This document shows positions 36,263-48,391 of a stretch of DNA of 64,000 nucleotides, in pieces. Each line of letters starts with the position of its first letter. Position 1 is the stretch's first letter. The notes under the pieces are model-generated. The model searched no databases. It was not told where the DNA came from and saw nothing but the letters and a program-made list of their open reading frames with translations. Both the position numbers and the translations under genes were made by a program. The stretch is from Pelargonium x hortorum (taxonomy: Eukaryota > Streptophyta > Magnoliopsida > Geraniales > Geraniaceae). Location of the stretch: positions 1 to 64,000 of the forward strand of contig JAYMTJ010000049.1 in NCBI GenBank assembly GCA_036897525.1, given 5' to 3'.

Positions 36263-36475
36263 GTGCTAGGGAATAACAAGAAGAGTAATAAAAGAAGTAC
36301 AATAAGGAATACTCTAACAGGTAATACAATAGCTACAAAGACAGGGAATCCCTACAAGATACAGAGGGAAGGTATAGCTAAGAAGACTGAGAAAGTTCTA
36401 GCTATTAAGAAACAGGGTACAGAGACTAGAAGTTGGTGGGTTAAGTTAGTTGATTTATTTACAGGGAATAGGTAA
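36263..36475 (+). repeat. minisatellite copy G with open frame of 70 codons
   Basis: Units at about 36319-36432 read GGTAATACAATAGCTACAAAGACA, GGTATAGCTAAGAAGACTGAG, GTTCTAGCTATTAAGAAACAG, GGTACAGAGACTAGAAG. The whole stretch is one open frame from a TTG-type start and gives a Lys/Thr/Gly-rich product (REGIAKKTEKVLAIKKQ) that ends WWVKLVDLFTGNR. I recognise no protein family. The openness may follow from repeat units that are multiples of three on a stop-poor, purine-rich strand. I therefore list it as a repeat, with coding possible but unsupported. Confidence 0.4.
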
Positions 36476-37279
36476 GCCAGTGCTTCTTCGTCAGGTATTC
36501 ATTCGGAGTTTAGCTTAACTAGAATTGGCAGGTAATTTGATAACTAGAGAAAGAAAGAAAGAGCCCCTTCCTAAAGTTCTAAAAAAGAAGGGATTTCCGT
36601 TTAAAGTGATAAAATTTTAAGGGGAGTAGTGTATGTATTACCCGGATTTCAGTTAGTTATTTTTATTCCAGTGAATAAGAAACTAGCATCAAGAATTCCT
36701 CTTAAAGTCCTATGTTTGTCCTAAAGAAAAAGCTATAACTCAGATTTGGGTCAGATAGAATTACTTAGTAAAAAGAGCTTAGTCCCTATTTCTGCGTATC
36801 TCCACTCTTATTAAGTAAAGTTAGAAAGAAGAAGGAATTTGAAGTGCCCCCTGCTCTACCCTTTATATCATACTAGGAGTCTAGTTAAAAGTCTTTTCAG
36901 TGTTATGGGAGTCAAACTCATCTATCCCTTATTCTGTAGCTAGTGTCTTACAATCTTCTAGAATATAATAGAGAGAGCAAGTGTCTAGGGAATTGATTAG
37001 GAATAAGGTAAAAGTCTATAAAGCTAAGGCAAGGGCAAGTCCTTTTAATCTGAGAAGCTGTGAGCTCTAAAATCACAAGAAAACGTTGAAGGAGTAAGTA
37101 AGGTTCGAATAATAAAAAGCCAGGAATCTCCTTTTCTTAGAATTCCAAGCTAGCTTCAAAAAGGTAAAGAAAAAAATCACTTAAATAAAGAAAGGAATTC
37201 ATTATCTGTTACTCAATTCTATAAGTAAGTTGTTACTAAGTGAAATCGGGTATATCATCTATTAGTATAGTATCCAAGT
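36476..37279. other. gene-free DNA
   Basis: No supportable gene. The purine-rich type II composition fades into type I spacer. Nothing specific was found apart from AT-rich spacer words. Confidence 0.5.
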
Positions 37280-37346
37280 TTACATCTGGTAGAGCGCGAG
37301 TCATTTAGATCCGATGTCGGTGGTTCAAATCCCATTTGAGAGAGCC
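37280..37346 (+). pseudogene. tRNA-like relic
   Basis: The plus strand reads TCTGGTAGAGC (3' part of a D-arm), then about 28 bases, then GTCGGTGG-TTCAAAT-CCCAT. GTCGGTGGTTCAA is like the T-arm entry of bacterial-type tRNA-Ile. The T-stem pairs only at two or three positions, and the anticodon arm cannot be drawn convincingly. No acceptor stem closes. It is a probable decayed tRNA copy of uncertain identity. Confidence 0.35.
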
Positions 37347-38216
37347 CTCCCGCAGCGTAACCACTTTCGAATTAGCAAATGCTTTTCTAACTTATTCTTG
37401 TAAGAGCCTGACCCACTTTTATAAGAATGACAAGAAAGCTATCTTCTATAGGTGTATAGCTCTCTTTTCTTTCCAATAGTATTCGCTGAGTTCCTTTGTA
37501 AGATGAAGACTGAAAGGCACACCTAATGTAAGCGAACTAGCCCAGCGCTTATTTGACTCAATACAAGAATCGTGTGCAAATGTGTCAGTTCCAAGAGTCT
37601 TATTCCTCCTATTCTTACTAGTGTTATTCTCTTCATTAGCATCTTCATTGAGCCCTTGTTCTTTTTTTTAGTGTAACCGACTCTTTCTTATAGGCCTCGC
37701 CCTCCCGATAAGAGAAAGAACTACTTGTCCTATCTTCTTTTCTATCTTTCACACGAATAAGAAAGAGTTTAAGATCACAGAGTCAATAGATCTATCAGCC
37801 TTTGTCCTATGTCAGAGTCTTACTAACGACCATAAGAACTCTTCAGCCCTGATTTGTGTTTAGATCCAGAGCTCCTCTTCTCTTTATAGTCTCAGAGCTA
37901 GAACTTCCTTCCGTAACTTGGTGCATTCCTAGTTTTCTTGTAACTACCTTATTCTGGTTTGAGTCGTAGGAGACTTTGCTCATCTTTATCATCTCTTTCT
38001 TTATGTTTCTAAAAAGCAATCAAGAGGTTCAATGTGGTCCCTTCATCTACAATCTACAATATAATAAAGTAGATTTTATGTTGACTTTTTATCCTATATA
38101 ATATACACCGACAGAGATAAGCTTGACTACTAAACTACATTCTGCCTGTTCAGGAACCCAGAACTAAGAAAGAATACAAACAAATAAGCACTCAATCCTT
38201 CTTAGAAAGGAAGGCA
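37347..38216. other. less AT-rich spacer resembling ordinary plant mtDNA
   Basis: No gene recognised. Composition is less AT-rich and pyrimidine-leaning (CTTCTT, TCTTTC words) and lacks the dispersed GG(N)CC palindromes and minisatellite units typical of the flanks. This suggests a segment with a different history, either more conserved native spacer or a more recent acquisition. Confidence 0.4.
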
Positions 38217-38275
38217 TGGAAGTGCTCGGAATTGAACCGATTTTGACTAGAAGGACCTGTCTCCATCCCACTTCC
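38217..38275 (-). ncRNA. tRNA-like element (t-element candidate)
   Basis: On the minus strand GGAAGTG (38275-38269) pairs perfectly with CACTTCC (38224-38218) to make a 7-bp acceptor stem with discriminator A. Next to it is a T-arm, ATCGG / TTCAATT / CCGAG, with four of five pairs. Between them are only 27 bases, too few for both a D-arm and an anticodon arm. They include a possible small GAC/GTC hairpin. Acceptor plus T-arm without a D-arm is the layout of plant mitochondrial t-elements, which are cut by RNase P and RNase Z to shape mRNA ends. No coding gene is recognisable next to it, so a role in mRNA processing is inference. It could also be a deleted tRNA gene. Confidence 0.45.
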
Positions 38276-38600
38276 TTTCATTCTCGCCCGAGCGATAGGG
38301 AAAAGCTTGTCTTTTGTAGCCAAAGTGTTCAAAAGATTTTTTGTCTCGGATAACTGAAAGCTCCTGTTGTTGGACCTTTAGACACAGCCAAGGAAGGTGG
38401 CTGACCCAAGCTCTACAGAGTCACTCTTGGGAATGGAGGCCCTCCTATAGAAGTGAGCACTGGCCAAGCTGGGTATCTGGTATAAATCGGATACGCGTAA
38501 AGCTGGTACCGAGTGAGTAAGCAATGTCTGGGAAAGAACCAAAGCATAGAGACTACAAACTTTCATGGTTGCTGTGATACTCTTTCTTTCTAGTGGGTAA
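38276..38600. other. GC-elevated island without recognised gene
   Basis: Between about 38.28 and 38.58 kb, G+C is near one half by hand count on two 60-base lines, against about one third around it. There is a 62-codon open frame on the minus strand (38378-38566) with a non-ATG start and no recognised motif. The composition alone suggests a sequence of different origin or under different constraint. Nothing in it was identified. Confidence 0.4.
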
Positions 38601-39460
38601 GTTCAGACTTAAAATAGCAGCATTAGGGTAACTCAAGGTTTGTAATGAAAACACTTCTTTGAGAAAGCAGGATCTAGTTTAATCGCTAAAACTACACAAG
38701 CGCCCCTTATTGCGTAATTGCAAAAGATTGCTGGGAAACACTAGCACAAGAATAAGGGTATAAATACCACAACCAAAGCTATGCTACACAGAGTTATAAA
38801 AATCCAGTACAAAGACTTCCCCCTTAGAAATTCTTTTCGCTAGGGTGTTTCTCGTTTGTTATAGAGAGTTCCTTAAGCTATAATCAGTCCAGTGATTAAG
38901 TTTTTTAAGTAATACTTTCAAACTCCAAAAACGGGTCTCCCTGTCCTACATATGTTTGGTTTAATAAGCGCACACTACACTAGTTAAGTGTAAAACTTTG
39001 TTATTGTTATAGGCTAGTAAAGAGGAGTTCGATGTAGTCCTTGTAAAGTATTTCGTGTTTATATAATATAAAGACTAAGCTCTATAAATTGTCAAGGAGT
39101 TTCCCGTTTTCAAAGATGTGGGTCCTAGTTCAGGAGAAATAAAAGAGTTTTTTTTCACACTTACTACTTTCAGCAAAAGTTAGGACTGCGTTAGTAATTT
39201 CTCTGAGCAAAAGTTAAGAATCTCCCAGTTTTCTCTTTCTAGTTATCAAGACTCGAATATATAGCTCTAAGAAGCAGCTGTCGCTAACAAGGGACGGGGA
39301 TAGCTCTTTATATGGGAACTGACTGTCAGGTTTTCAAAATGAGGGTATAGTTCTAAAACATAGGCAAGATATCCTCTCAAAGGTCTCCAGTCCTAGGCCG
39401 CTTAACTGAGGATAAAGGCATTCTGGATATAAAACTGAGGTATTGTTAGGTTTCATCTGG
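38601..39460. other. gene-free type I DNA
   Basis: No supportable gene. Mixed AT-rich spacer with occasional GC-rich clusters. Confidence 0.5.
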
Positions 39461-39720
39461 ATTTGTTCTCCCTTAATAGTTTGCATTAAAAGTTTTTTAG
39501 GTTCAGGTTCCTTAGTTAAGTAAACATTCTCGGGAATATATAATGAAGAGTTTTAAACTGAACTGATTTGGCTTTATGTATTTTTTAGAGCCGGGTTTCT
39601 GAAAGGATTCATTTTGTGTTTGAGTGAATGAAAGCCTGTGTTTTTGGTGTTATTTGTAGGTCTTGTAGTGTAAACTTCTATATCTATAGTAATACATTAT
39701 ATAATACAACAAGCTATAAG
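39461..39720 (+). repeat. GT-rich/CTA-rich repeat module, copy 1
   Basis: About 200 bases of T/G-rich DNA end in GCCTGTGTTTTTGGTGTTATTTGTAGG-type sequence and are followed abruptly by CTA/ATA-rich DNA. The junction GGTGTTATTTGTAGG (about 39647-39661) recurs as GGTGTCATTTGTAGG at about 40960-40974, with the same kinds of sequence on each side. I read it as one of two diverged copies of a composite repeat. Confidence 0.4.
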
Positions 39721-40729
39721 GGTACTAAGCCCAATACTAAAAGGGTAGAGCTGCTTGCTATTCCAAAGTCTAGCTCAACTAAGCAGTCCTGATTTATTCA
39801 AATTAAATAAGAATAAATAAATAAAGAAAGGGATTGTCCTGGAGAAAGAACTCTCTAAAAAAAAAAAAAGGTAACTCCACAAGAAGACTTCCTATTTGTC
39901 TCATCTCAAGCGCTGCGCTTTAAGGGGGGATACTATAACTCTATCGTTTGGAAGTTTCCTCGATAAAGCAAAAATAACTTACATTTAGTACCAAAGCGGG
40001 TTTCTTTATTAGGGTTGCTCCCCTTAGGGCTCCCTTTTAGAAATTAGAGAGGTATGGAATAAAGTATGTTACAGGAGAGTGATTAAACAAATTGAGACTC
40101 AGTATATAATATAAGTGCTTCTATATTTGGCAGAACAAGGGGTTTTCCTTAATTTATGTGCGCAACGCGGAGCACAATGCTCAACAATTCCGCGATATAG
40201 GTATTACCTTCTTGAGAGGGAACCAACCATAAAATGACAATTAAAGGATAGCTATGCTTTTTTCAAGTTTTCTAGTCTAGATAGTTCAGAATATTTTCTA
40301 AAGAGCTGAATATTTTAAGTCAAGTTATAAAAAAGTTGTTAGTCTTTATCTTTTCTTTATAGTGTAAAGTTTTTTTTCTCTATAATACTCTATATGGCCT
40401 TAACGTCGGTAAGAGAGATTTATGGATGTACTTACCAAGGTTTGTCTACTCCTAAACGATAAGCTACAAAGAGCGGGAGTAATCCCCCTTAATAAAGTAA
40501 AGAAGGGCTATCTCTAGAATTCTATGTATAATTAAGAGTAATACAAATACCAATAGCTACAAAAGTGGTACAACAGAAACTGAATCATGACTGGGAGCCC
40601 TTACTTAATAAGTCTCTCTACTTTATTAACTCCTATAGATTCTCTTAGGATAGGAAAGCTGGGAAAGCTTTACTTTAGGGGATTTTCTTTAACCTCTTAC
40701 TAGTAAACTATGTCTTTATTTTCTGCTTT

Positions 40730-41010
40730 TAGTATCCAGGGTTAGGAAAGGGGTTTGTTTTGTTCCCATGGTGTTTTTGGTATTTTTCTTGGTTCTTTGC
40801 TGATCACGTTTAGTAAGTTTTTAGGCTAAAGGAAGTCCTTGGTTTCCAGTTTTTTCCGGATAAATTAAAAGAGGTGTTCCGCTTTTCCAGTTTCTAGATG
40901 TAAAGATTTGAAGCTCAAGTCATTGTTTCTTCTTTATAGAGCCTCTTTCTTTTGGTTTGGTGTCATTTGTAGGGTTGACTATACTTTATTTAATACTACT
41001 AAAGCCCCAA
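40730..41010 (+). repeat. GT-rich/CTA-rich repeat module, copy 2
   Basis: T/G-rich DNA with TTTCCAG words is followed by GCCTCTTTC...GGTGTCATTTGTAGGG and then CTA-rich DNA (AATACTACTAAAGCCCC). It corresponds to copy 1 some 1.3 kb upstream. The T-rich run ending in TAG at the composition switch looks superficially like a splice acceptor. In a mitochondrial context that is probably coincidental. Confidence 0.4.
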
Positions 41011-43180
41011 CCTCCTAAACTAGGGAAGGGAGTTTACTCGGTAAAAGAAAAGAGATGTGTGTATATACAACTAAGGTTCTCTCCTCCCTAATGATAAAAA
41101 AGCATAGCACAAGAGGAATTTAACTTACATATCTATACTATTATAGTACTAGAACAAGTAATACACTTGAACTAACATTATAAATAACTCTACTATCTAT
41201 ACATATAAAGTAATATAAGTAGACAATAGTTACACTACATGAGCCTCCATGGAAGAACCTAACATCAGTACAGGGAATACAGTACAGCTATCATAGGTAT
41301 CATCTCTTACGCCTACTATACTTTCTCTAAAAACTCTAAGAAAGTATAGCTTTCAGAGAGGTCCTTAGTTGGTATGCTTTCATTGGCTTACAAAACTGGG
41401 ATTTAGAATCACGTAGGTAATTAACTCTGACTGACTGACCATCAGAACTGATTCTGGAAAACTGTTTCAATCTAAAAGTAAAAGAGATGTTCCTTAACTA
41501 TGAATGAAGAGCTATAGTGGGTGTTTAAGTAACGAAATTCTTCAAAGAAGAGAATTATATCACAGTGAAGGCTGCCCTTTTTAGAATAATTCGGAGAACT
41601 TTAGTCTAATATATTATATCCGGTTTTCTCGCTAAGAAGATAACTCATTTAACAATAAAGGTGTTGGGAAAGCTGATGAAATAATAAAAAAATTTCAGGG
41701 TTTGGCATCTCTAATATCGGGTAGTACAGCTTGTTAAAACCAAGGGTACGAATACTCCTTAGGCAAGCAGGTCTATATGACTTATACCACTCGGACTTAA
41801 GGTTTATAGGCACATATCTAAGTACTACTTGATACTTTAATTTGCTATTTACTACTAGATTTCTCTAACCCCTTTTCTAAAATTCCGAGGATATCCAAAA
41901 AAAATGAGAATAGCTTTAAAAAGTACCTTAAATAAGACTAACACGGAGTTGCATAAGGAATCCCTTTGAAAAAAAAAGGTTGTGTATAGAAAACCTTTGA
42001 AATAATTTGTGTGTAAGTAATAGTTAATTGACTCTCTTACTTGTTACTAGAAAAGTTGTAGAATTCTGTACTACCGAGCTGTTTGCGATAGATTCTTTTT
42101 ACAGCTTACAGGGCGGGCTTCTCTTTTCTTTAGGTAACACATTTTCTGAATAGAGTGTTTTGAGGATTGCTTGAATAATTTGAGCAGCACGGACCAGAAT
42201 TCTTTACTTTAAAGGTTTGTATGAGCCCCTATATAAAGATTAAAGTGTACTTCAATTTAGGGAGTATAAAGAGCAGAAGCTAAGGGGGTTCTCGGTTTCT
42301 GGTAAATGAAGTCCTGTTAAAGCCCTTTTTTGTAGCTACAGGCTGGTGTTTTCGCGCATGAGAAAGTTTAAAGAATTACTCTTTAGGGGTCCTTTCATAA
42401 ACCTTTCTGCAATACATAAGAATAAAGTCCTTTCTTTTTGTTCTTTTTTTTTTCTACCTGACGCTGTTTTGGGGCCTTTAGTTTAGAGACGTAGAATATT
42501 CTCAGTAAGGGCTAAAAAAACCTAGAATAGACAAATCCTAGATTATCCGAGTTCAATAGTAACACAAAGTACCAGATCCCGGGTCGTGATACTAGAAGAA
42601 AAGCCCGTTTTTTTTAACTGGAACCTTACTCCTTTTGGATTTTTACTACTCAAATATTTCAACTTATAGCACACAGGGCTTAATTGGCGCTTCCTTTTCA
42701 AGTAACGTACGTTATCTCGAAAATGGGCCTTATACTCGACACTTGTTTTTAATACTCAAGAGTAAATCTATAATATAAAAAGAAATTGTTTAATTGCACA
42801 AGGAGTCCCTTGTACTACTTCAGTTCAGAGCCGTGTTAAAGTGAAAACTAAATCAATTTAGGATGCTACATGGATCCCCCCAAAATTACAAAACTTGGAG
42901 CGCCGACATTTTGCGATTTACAGGACTGCTTTACTCACTAAACTAAAAAAAGGTGCAGAATTCACTATAGTGGAATCTAGGATACTTACGAATAACAAGA
43001 ACTGTGAAAAAGACTCCCCGCATCTCGTCAAGTGTAAGCTTCCACTTCACTTGGAATTCCTACATAATTTAGTAACCTAAGAGACCTTTAGAGCTAATTG
43101 AACATTCCTAAATTTCAAATGCTACACCGAAAACTCACTAACTAATTTATAAAAAAAAAAATCGCTTCTAATTTAAAATA
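41011..43180. other. gene-free DNA, CTA-rich then type I
   Basis: No supportable gene. The first 330 bases are CTA-rich (TACTATCTATACATATAAAG). CTGACTGACTGACC at 41427-41440 is a clean 4-bp tandem repeat. At about 42297 GGTTTCTGG-TAAATGAAGTCC matches the motif near 8894 minus six bases. The minus strand near 42890-42945 has a tRNA-Tyr-like scrap (AGTCCTGTAAATCGC), too decayed to list. Confidence 0.45.
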
Positions 43181-43182
43181 AG

Positions 43183-43207
43183 TATATCTATATCTATATC
43201 TATATCT
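43183..43207. repeat. TATATC hexanucleotide tandem repeat
   Basis: Four consecutive units of TATATC, perfect. It is isolated in AT-rich spacer. Confidence 0.85.
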
Positions 43208-44402
43208 ACGGTCAAATGATCCAAATAATAGAGTCGGTAGGGTGAGAATAGCGACTATTTTCTACAAGCAAGCACGACTTTAAACCTACACATTTCAGTT
43301 GAAGCTGAGTCGTTTTAACAAGGATTGTAGGGTTTCAACTAAGAAGTCTTATCGGTATCTAAGATTACCTTGCTGTTAACAGGGTTCCTTACTAGATTTA
43401 AGAGATAGAACTTGTTAATTTATATTATAACTAAGGGATATATTTTTGTATATCCTACTTACTTATTTTCTTCACATAAGAAAGACCTTTGGCTTACATC
43501 TCATCTCTAGTAGTATTACTATTTTATTTTGAGGATATCTCTTTTAGGATTAAAATGAAAAAAAGGAGTTGCCCTTACTTAATGGAGCTGACTCCAGGTC
43601 TTAGGATATTTAATTATATACAAATTATAGGAATAAACAACCCCGGGGAAAGAAATAGGAGCCTAAACTAACTAAGAAATAAGGCCTAGTTCATCTTGGG
43701 TTACACGTTCCTTCTTTAATAAATCTAGGGCAACCCTGTAAACAAACTCTAACAGTAGCTGGGATCTAAAAAACTAAAGAGTTTATGGGTCAAGTCTAAA
43801 CTTTCAAGATCAAAATTTCTTAAAGGATAATGGCAATCCTAGTATTTGAAATTATAAGCCCTCTTTATTATTTATTAGAAGTTTCTTTTTTAGTGGGTCT
43901 TGCTTTTAAAAGAGCAAGTGCCCGCCTGATATAACAAAACAAGTTATCTGCTACTGGGCGCGCCTAAGCGACTTAATAGAGCCTTCTTTGTAATTATAGT
44001 TTTGGATAAGAGGTATTCTGATACGCAACTTTGCTATAATATTTTCCATATAATGAGCGGACTTTTCGTTTGTATATTTTGTAGATTTAGAGGTTTTAAA
44101 TAAACCTTTAAACACTGAGGTACCCTTTAGTTTAGTATAACTTCGGGACTCGGTAGATGCTCCGTCGAAATGTAGCTCCTTTAACTTAATAGTTTACTGA
44201 TTTAAAGAGAAACATGGAGAGCCCGTATCTTTTCTATTTATGATATGTCAAAACTTAAAGCCTGACCTATATATAGAAAGTAAGGCTAAGTTACACACTC
44301 ACTGTTTTTAGAAATAAGAAAAGACAGACCTCCTCCCTTCCCTATACTAAGCCACAAAGTACGTCCCCACAGAAAATAGAGTTTTGTCATTCCGGATCCT
44401 AA

Positions 44403-44424
44403 ATATATATATATATATATATAT
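44403..44424. repeat. AT dinucleotide repeat
   Basis: Eleven AT units in spacer. It lies inside a 102-codon minus-strand open frame (44286-44594), giving that frame a run of alternating Tyr and Ile residues. This is one reason I do not accept that frame as a gene. Confidence 0.85.
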
Positions 44425-47400
44425 TTACTCTGGTTTTTTATATTTGATTCCCTAAATTTTGTAAGATTCCAGAGTTCTATGTGGAGGAAAATTACTAACT
44501 TATGCCTTATGCAAAGGGTCTCTTTAGTTAGAGTAATACCGACTTTCCAAAGTGGAGAGCTCAGCCTTATTTGTGTTAGAACAACTGTATTCATTTAAAT
44601 AACGAGATATCCAGACAAAGCCCAGTACTATTAAAAAAAATTCACTTTATCCTTTTAAACCCTAGACTATTCTCCTAAATTAAATCATAAAGAAGATCCT
44701 TGAGTAAAGTTCTACAAAAAAAACAGTAAAGAGTACATTTAGATAAAGGACTTATTTACCTGTGACTCTTAAAATAGAGAGAGTAAGATACCAAGGGAAT
44801 ATATCAGAAGTTGTCTATTAATTGTCTACTTTTCACATTAAAACAGAGTACTTAAGCAGGAAATACATGAGTTCAAGTCGCATATTTCTCATATTAGAAA
44901 ATAGATACCTCCTAAACTCTCTGAGATTATTCTAACCTGTTAAGAAAGACCCTTTAATTAGTTGTTTACTTGTTACTTACTTTGGTGAAACCTTCCCCTA
45001 CTAACTAACGAACTGGAAAACATATTTTAGCTGTCCTTGAATTCCTAGTATGAAAGTCATACCTTAGAACCAGCGGCAACTGCCTACCTTGTTTCTTAGG
45101 AATCCTAGCTTTCTTGAGAATACCTGTAACTTGTCCTATCAGAAAGAGAACCCTTTTTTTCAGATTTCAGAGTCAAAAGTTAAAGAAATTTATAACTGTT
45201 GCAGGGAAACCTTATAGCGTCTGCATTTTGGTAGATAATACCCTATTAGCAAAAGGATATTGGGTTGGTTAAAACCTGGAATTATTAAGCATTTTTAAGC
45301 GGGTACAGGGGTATAAAGCTTGTTCTATGTTATACTGTTGTAAAGAAGATAAGAGAGTCAGGTAAGATTTAAAGGGATCCCAAGAAGAAGTAGGGTGCTT
45401 GCTAGTTAATCTCAAAATATCTAGATTAAAGTAGAGTTTAGCACATTCTGGTGAAGAGACACCGTTACTTATATTATAAAAACCCTTTTCCAAAAAGAAA
45501 GGAAAAGCAAAACGTATTGCGTATTACTTGTCTAAAAGAAGCTTCCCTTCCTCTCTTAGGTATCCAATTTTACTGAATAAGTATACACTATTACTAAAAA
45601 GATGCATATCTTAGCAAATAATTTCTAAATCTCTATTTGATTCTTTCATTCCTGAATTAGACCCTGTCCTAGGCTTGCCAACTGCCTACCTTGATTCAAA
45701 AAAAAGTAGGATAAATTGAATACTGAACCCCGTTAAGTCTCAAAGGGTAAGATTAAGATAAAAGGGTTGTTTTCTATTCCTGCTATACCTAGTTAAAACC
45801 CTTCCTTTACTGAATTCCTCTCAAAGAAAAGAAACCCGACCGACCTCTTTACTAAATTCATTTTGTTATGGCGAGAGAAGTAACTCCTATAGGATTGAAA
45901 AGCTCTCCGCATAATAGAACCTAAACCCATCCCTGACCTAAAAATGACAAATTCTTAAGACCAACATCGAAAGGAACCCCTTTCTAAATCCTTTATTAGA
46001 TATAGCAATTCCTTATTTCTAAAGTCTTCTTAGTTATATCGTTAAAAGATCGTTAAAAGTCAGTAGTTACCCTTAGGTGATTACAATTTCATATAGAAGA
46101 AAATCTCTTTCCACTTTGTACATAAGTCATTAAAAAAACTATTATAGGTATGTTAATCCTGTCTGTCTATTTTAGGGGGTCTATACCGTAACAGAGGCTA
46201 CTACCTACTATAACTTTACATTGGTTTTATCTTGGTCTTGGACTCACGCCCGTCAAGAAACCTTCGTCTCAAATACTACGGACAAGGGTCTCTATTTACT
46301 ACCCGATGCTGAAAAAAGCATTTTAACCCTTTAGGAATTCAAACTTATAAGGAAAGGAAAAAGGAGAGGCGCTTTATAACTACCCTTAAAATAATTTCTT
46401 TCTAGACAACTCCAATCTAAATATCTTAATCATTTGCTGTAAATAATCCAACCAGGACCTAGAAAGATAAGAAGTATAGTTGATTTTTAAGCTTCTGAGG
46501 AATAAAGTATATAAATAGCCGAGGAAAGGAGCAAGAATATTGGGCAATTTGTCCTAACTAATCTGCGTAAATAAACTAACTAAAAATTGAGTTCCAAGGT
46601 TTTTTTAATAATTTCATTCCTTGAATGTTATAGCATACCGGAATAAAGGGGTAAGCAGTGTACTTGTAATTATGCTATATCCATATATCCAGATAGGAAA
46701 CCCCCTTGGTTTAGCATAAACCCGAGTAGAGAGTTAGTTAGATTGTTTTAATGATAAGAACAGAGAACAGGAATACACCTAAAGAATCTAAAAGAACTCC
46801 TGAAGTCTCTATTATCTAGTAACTAATACAGTTAGAGATAGAACTACTATAACTATCTGCAATAAGAGGCCCTATACCGAAAAGACTAGTAAGACTAAAA
46901 CAAGGATACTGATACAGCTAGGGAAGGTTTCGAGTCTTCTAACTAAAGTATAAAAGCCTTTGAAGCTTTCTAAACTTTTAGGCTATGGGTAACTCTTTTC
47001 CTATTGTAAAATGACACTTTTCAGAGCTTATCTAACTAATTCAAAAATACTGTAATTTTTAGAGAAGCTTGGTTGCCCTGCCTGTAAAACCTGTAAAATA
47101 TGGGTCTCATAAAGAATTTCACGTAGCATCTGCATAAGAATTGGGGGTTGCTTATTAGCCTCTGTTTTATCATATGAGAAAGAGTAAAGAGCTTTACTTT
47201 AAATAGGATATAGCAAGCAAAATATTGCTGTTTTTAGCTTCGTAAGGTTCCGGGTTTGTTAGGATAGCCCTTAGGTTATTGCTATTAACTAGTGGCCCCT
47301 CTTTAAATTAAACCTTTATAAAAGTTCTTTTTGCAAGACATAGAAAGGTAAAATCCTTTATGCAAGCTCATAAAACAAATATTTCTTAAACTTTTAGTGC

Positions 47401-48390
47401 TTTGATGTAAAGCTAATCCAATTTCCCGAGAGTTTCGAAGGGTAGAGAAGGCCATAAATAAGAGGGACTTGGTAATAGGGAAGCTGTTATTTCTTAGGTA
47501 TTTTAAGTAAGATAATAGTCCCCTTTGTGCTATGTTAATAAATTCGTATTCTTTGGGGGGAGTCACTTAGCAAGTCAACAAGAGAATTCCATTTTTAAGG
47601 AAAAGGGTGCTTATGAGCTTCTAAAACACAAGGAATAGTAGGTTAGGTAAAGTCTAAAAAAAGGGAATAATAAAACGAGTATAATTAGAACGGATTTGCT
47701 TAAACGGGAAACCCCGTACCCTTTAATTCATCGAAGAGCAACTGTCAATAATTAATATATGTGCGATCTCTAGTATAGGTTTACTTTTTAAGTACTTACT
47801 TTTAAGCTTCGTTTTATCGAGGTCCCCCTCCCCTGTTCCGGACCTATAGTGTAATTAAAAACATTTTTAATGATTCAAACAGAAATAGAGAAAATTTAAT
47901 AGACAACGGAGTCATAGTTGGGGGTTTTGCTTTGTCTTAGTTTCCCTCACTTACTAAAACATTTTAGTCAATGCCATACAGAAATGGTCAATAAAAGCTC
48001 TCTTTTTTTATCCCATATGAAACTAATAAAAGATGTAGCAAAAGGGGTGCTCCCAAGACAAATCCCTACCTTCTAACTCCCTGGGAATAACATATATTAG
48101 GATATATAGGGTAGGAATTTAGTAGCATTACATTTTTTTATACAAGTAGTTAAATTGAACTACTTTGATTTACCCGAAACTTATCTAACTAACTCTTAAA
48201 CGGGCGGCCGTAGTACTACTATTTGATGTTTGTAAGTACAAGTGGATAAAAATTAGTTTAGAGTTGTTGTGGAAAATATTTTACGGTATAGTTTAGGATA
48301 TTGACCCTAATACACGGAGACCCGCCAGATACGGCTTCTGAAAAAGTCAAATTTGCAGCGAAAAGGTACAAAGGATTGAGAGCTAACTAA
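44425..48390. other. gene-free type I DNA
   Basis: No supportable gene. At 46750-46930 there is a CTA/AAG-rich piece (GAACTACTATAACTATCTGC) like those in the type II blocks. AACTGCCTACCTTG occurs at about 45070 and again at about 45675, a short direct repeat. Open frames are up to 87 codons and unrecognised. Confidence 0.45.
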
Positions 48391-48391
48391 T

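Noticed and set aside
39647-40975. T-rich runs ending in TAG read as nuclear splice acceptors
   Set aside because: The mitochondrial-type tRNAs make spliceosomal introns unlikely, and no matching donor sites or exons were seen.
42890-42945. tRNA-Tyr-like piece on the minus strand (AGTCCTGTAAATCGC)
   Set aside because: It resembles the anticodon region of tRNA-Tyr(GUA), but the stem does not pair and no T-arm or acceptor follows. Too weak to list.
44286-44594. 102-codon minus-strand open frame
   Set aside because: It runs through an (AT)11 microsatellite, has a non-ATG start and shows no protein-like motif. A chance frame is more likely.
44855-44900. GAGTTCAAGTC T-loop-like word on the plus strand
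   Set aside because: Only the loop matches. There are no paired stems on either side.
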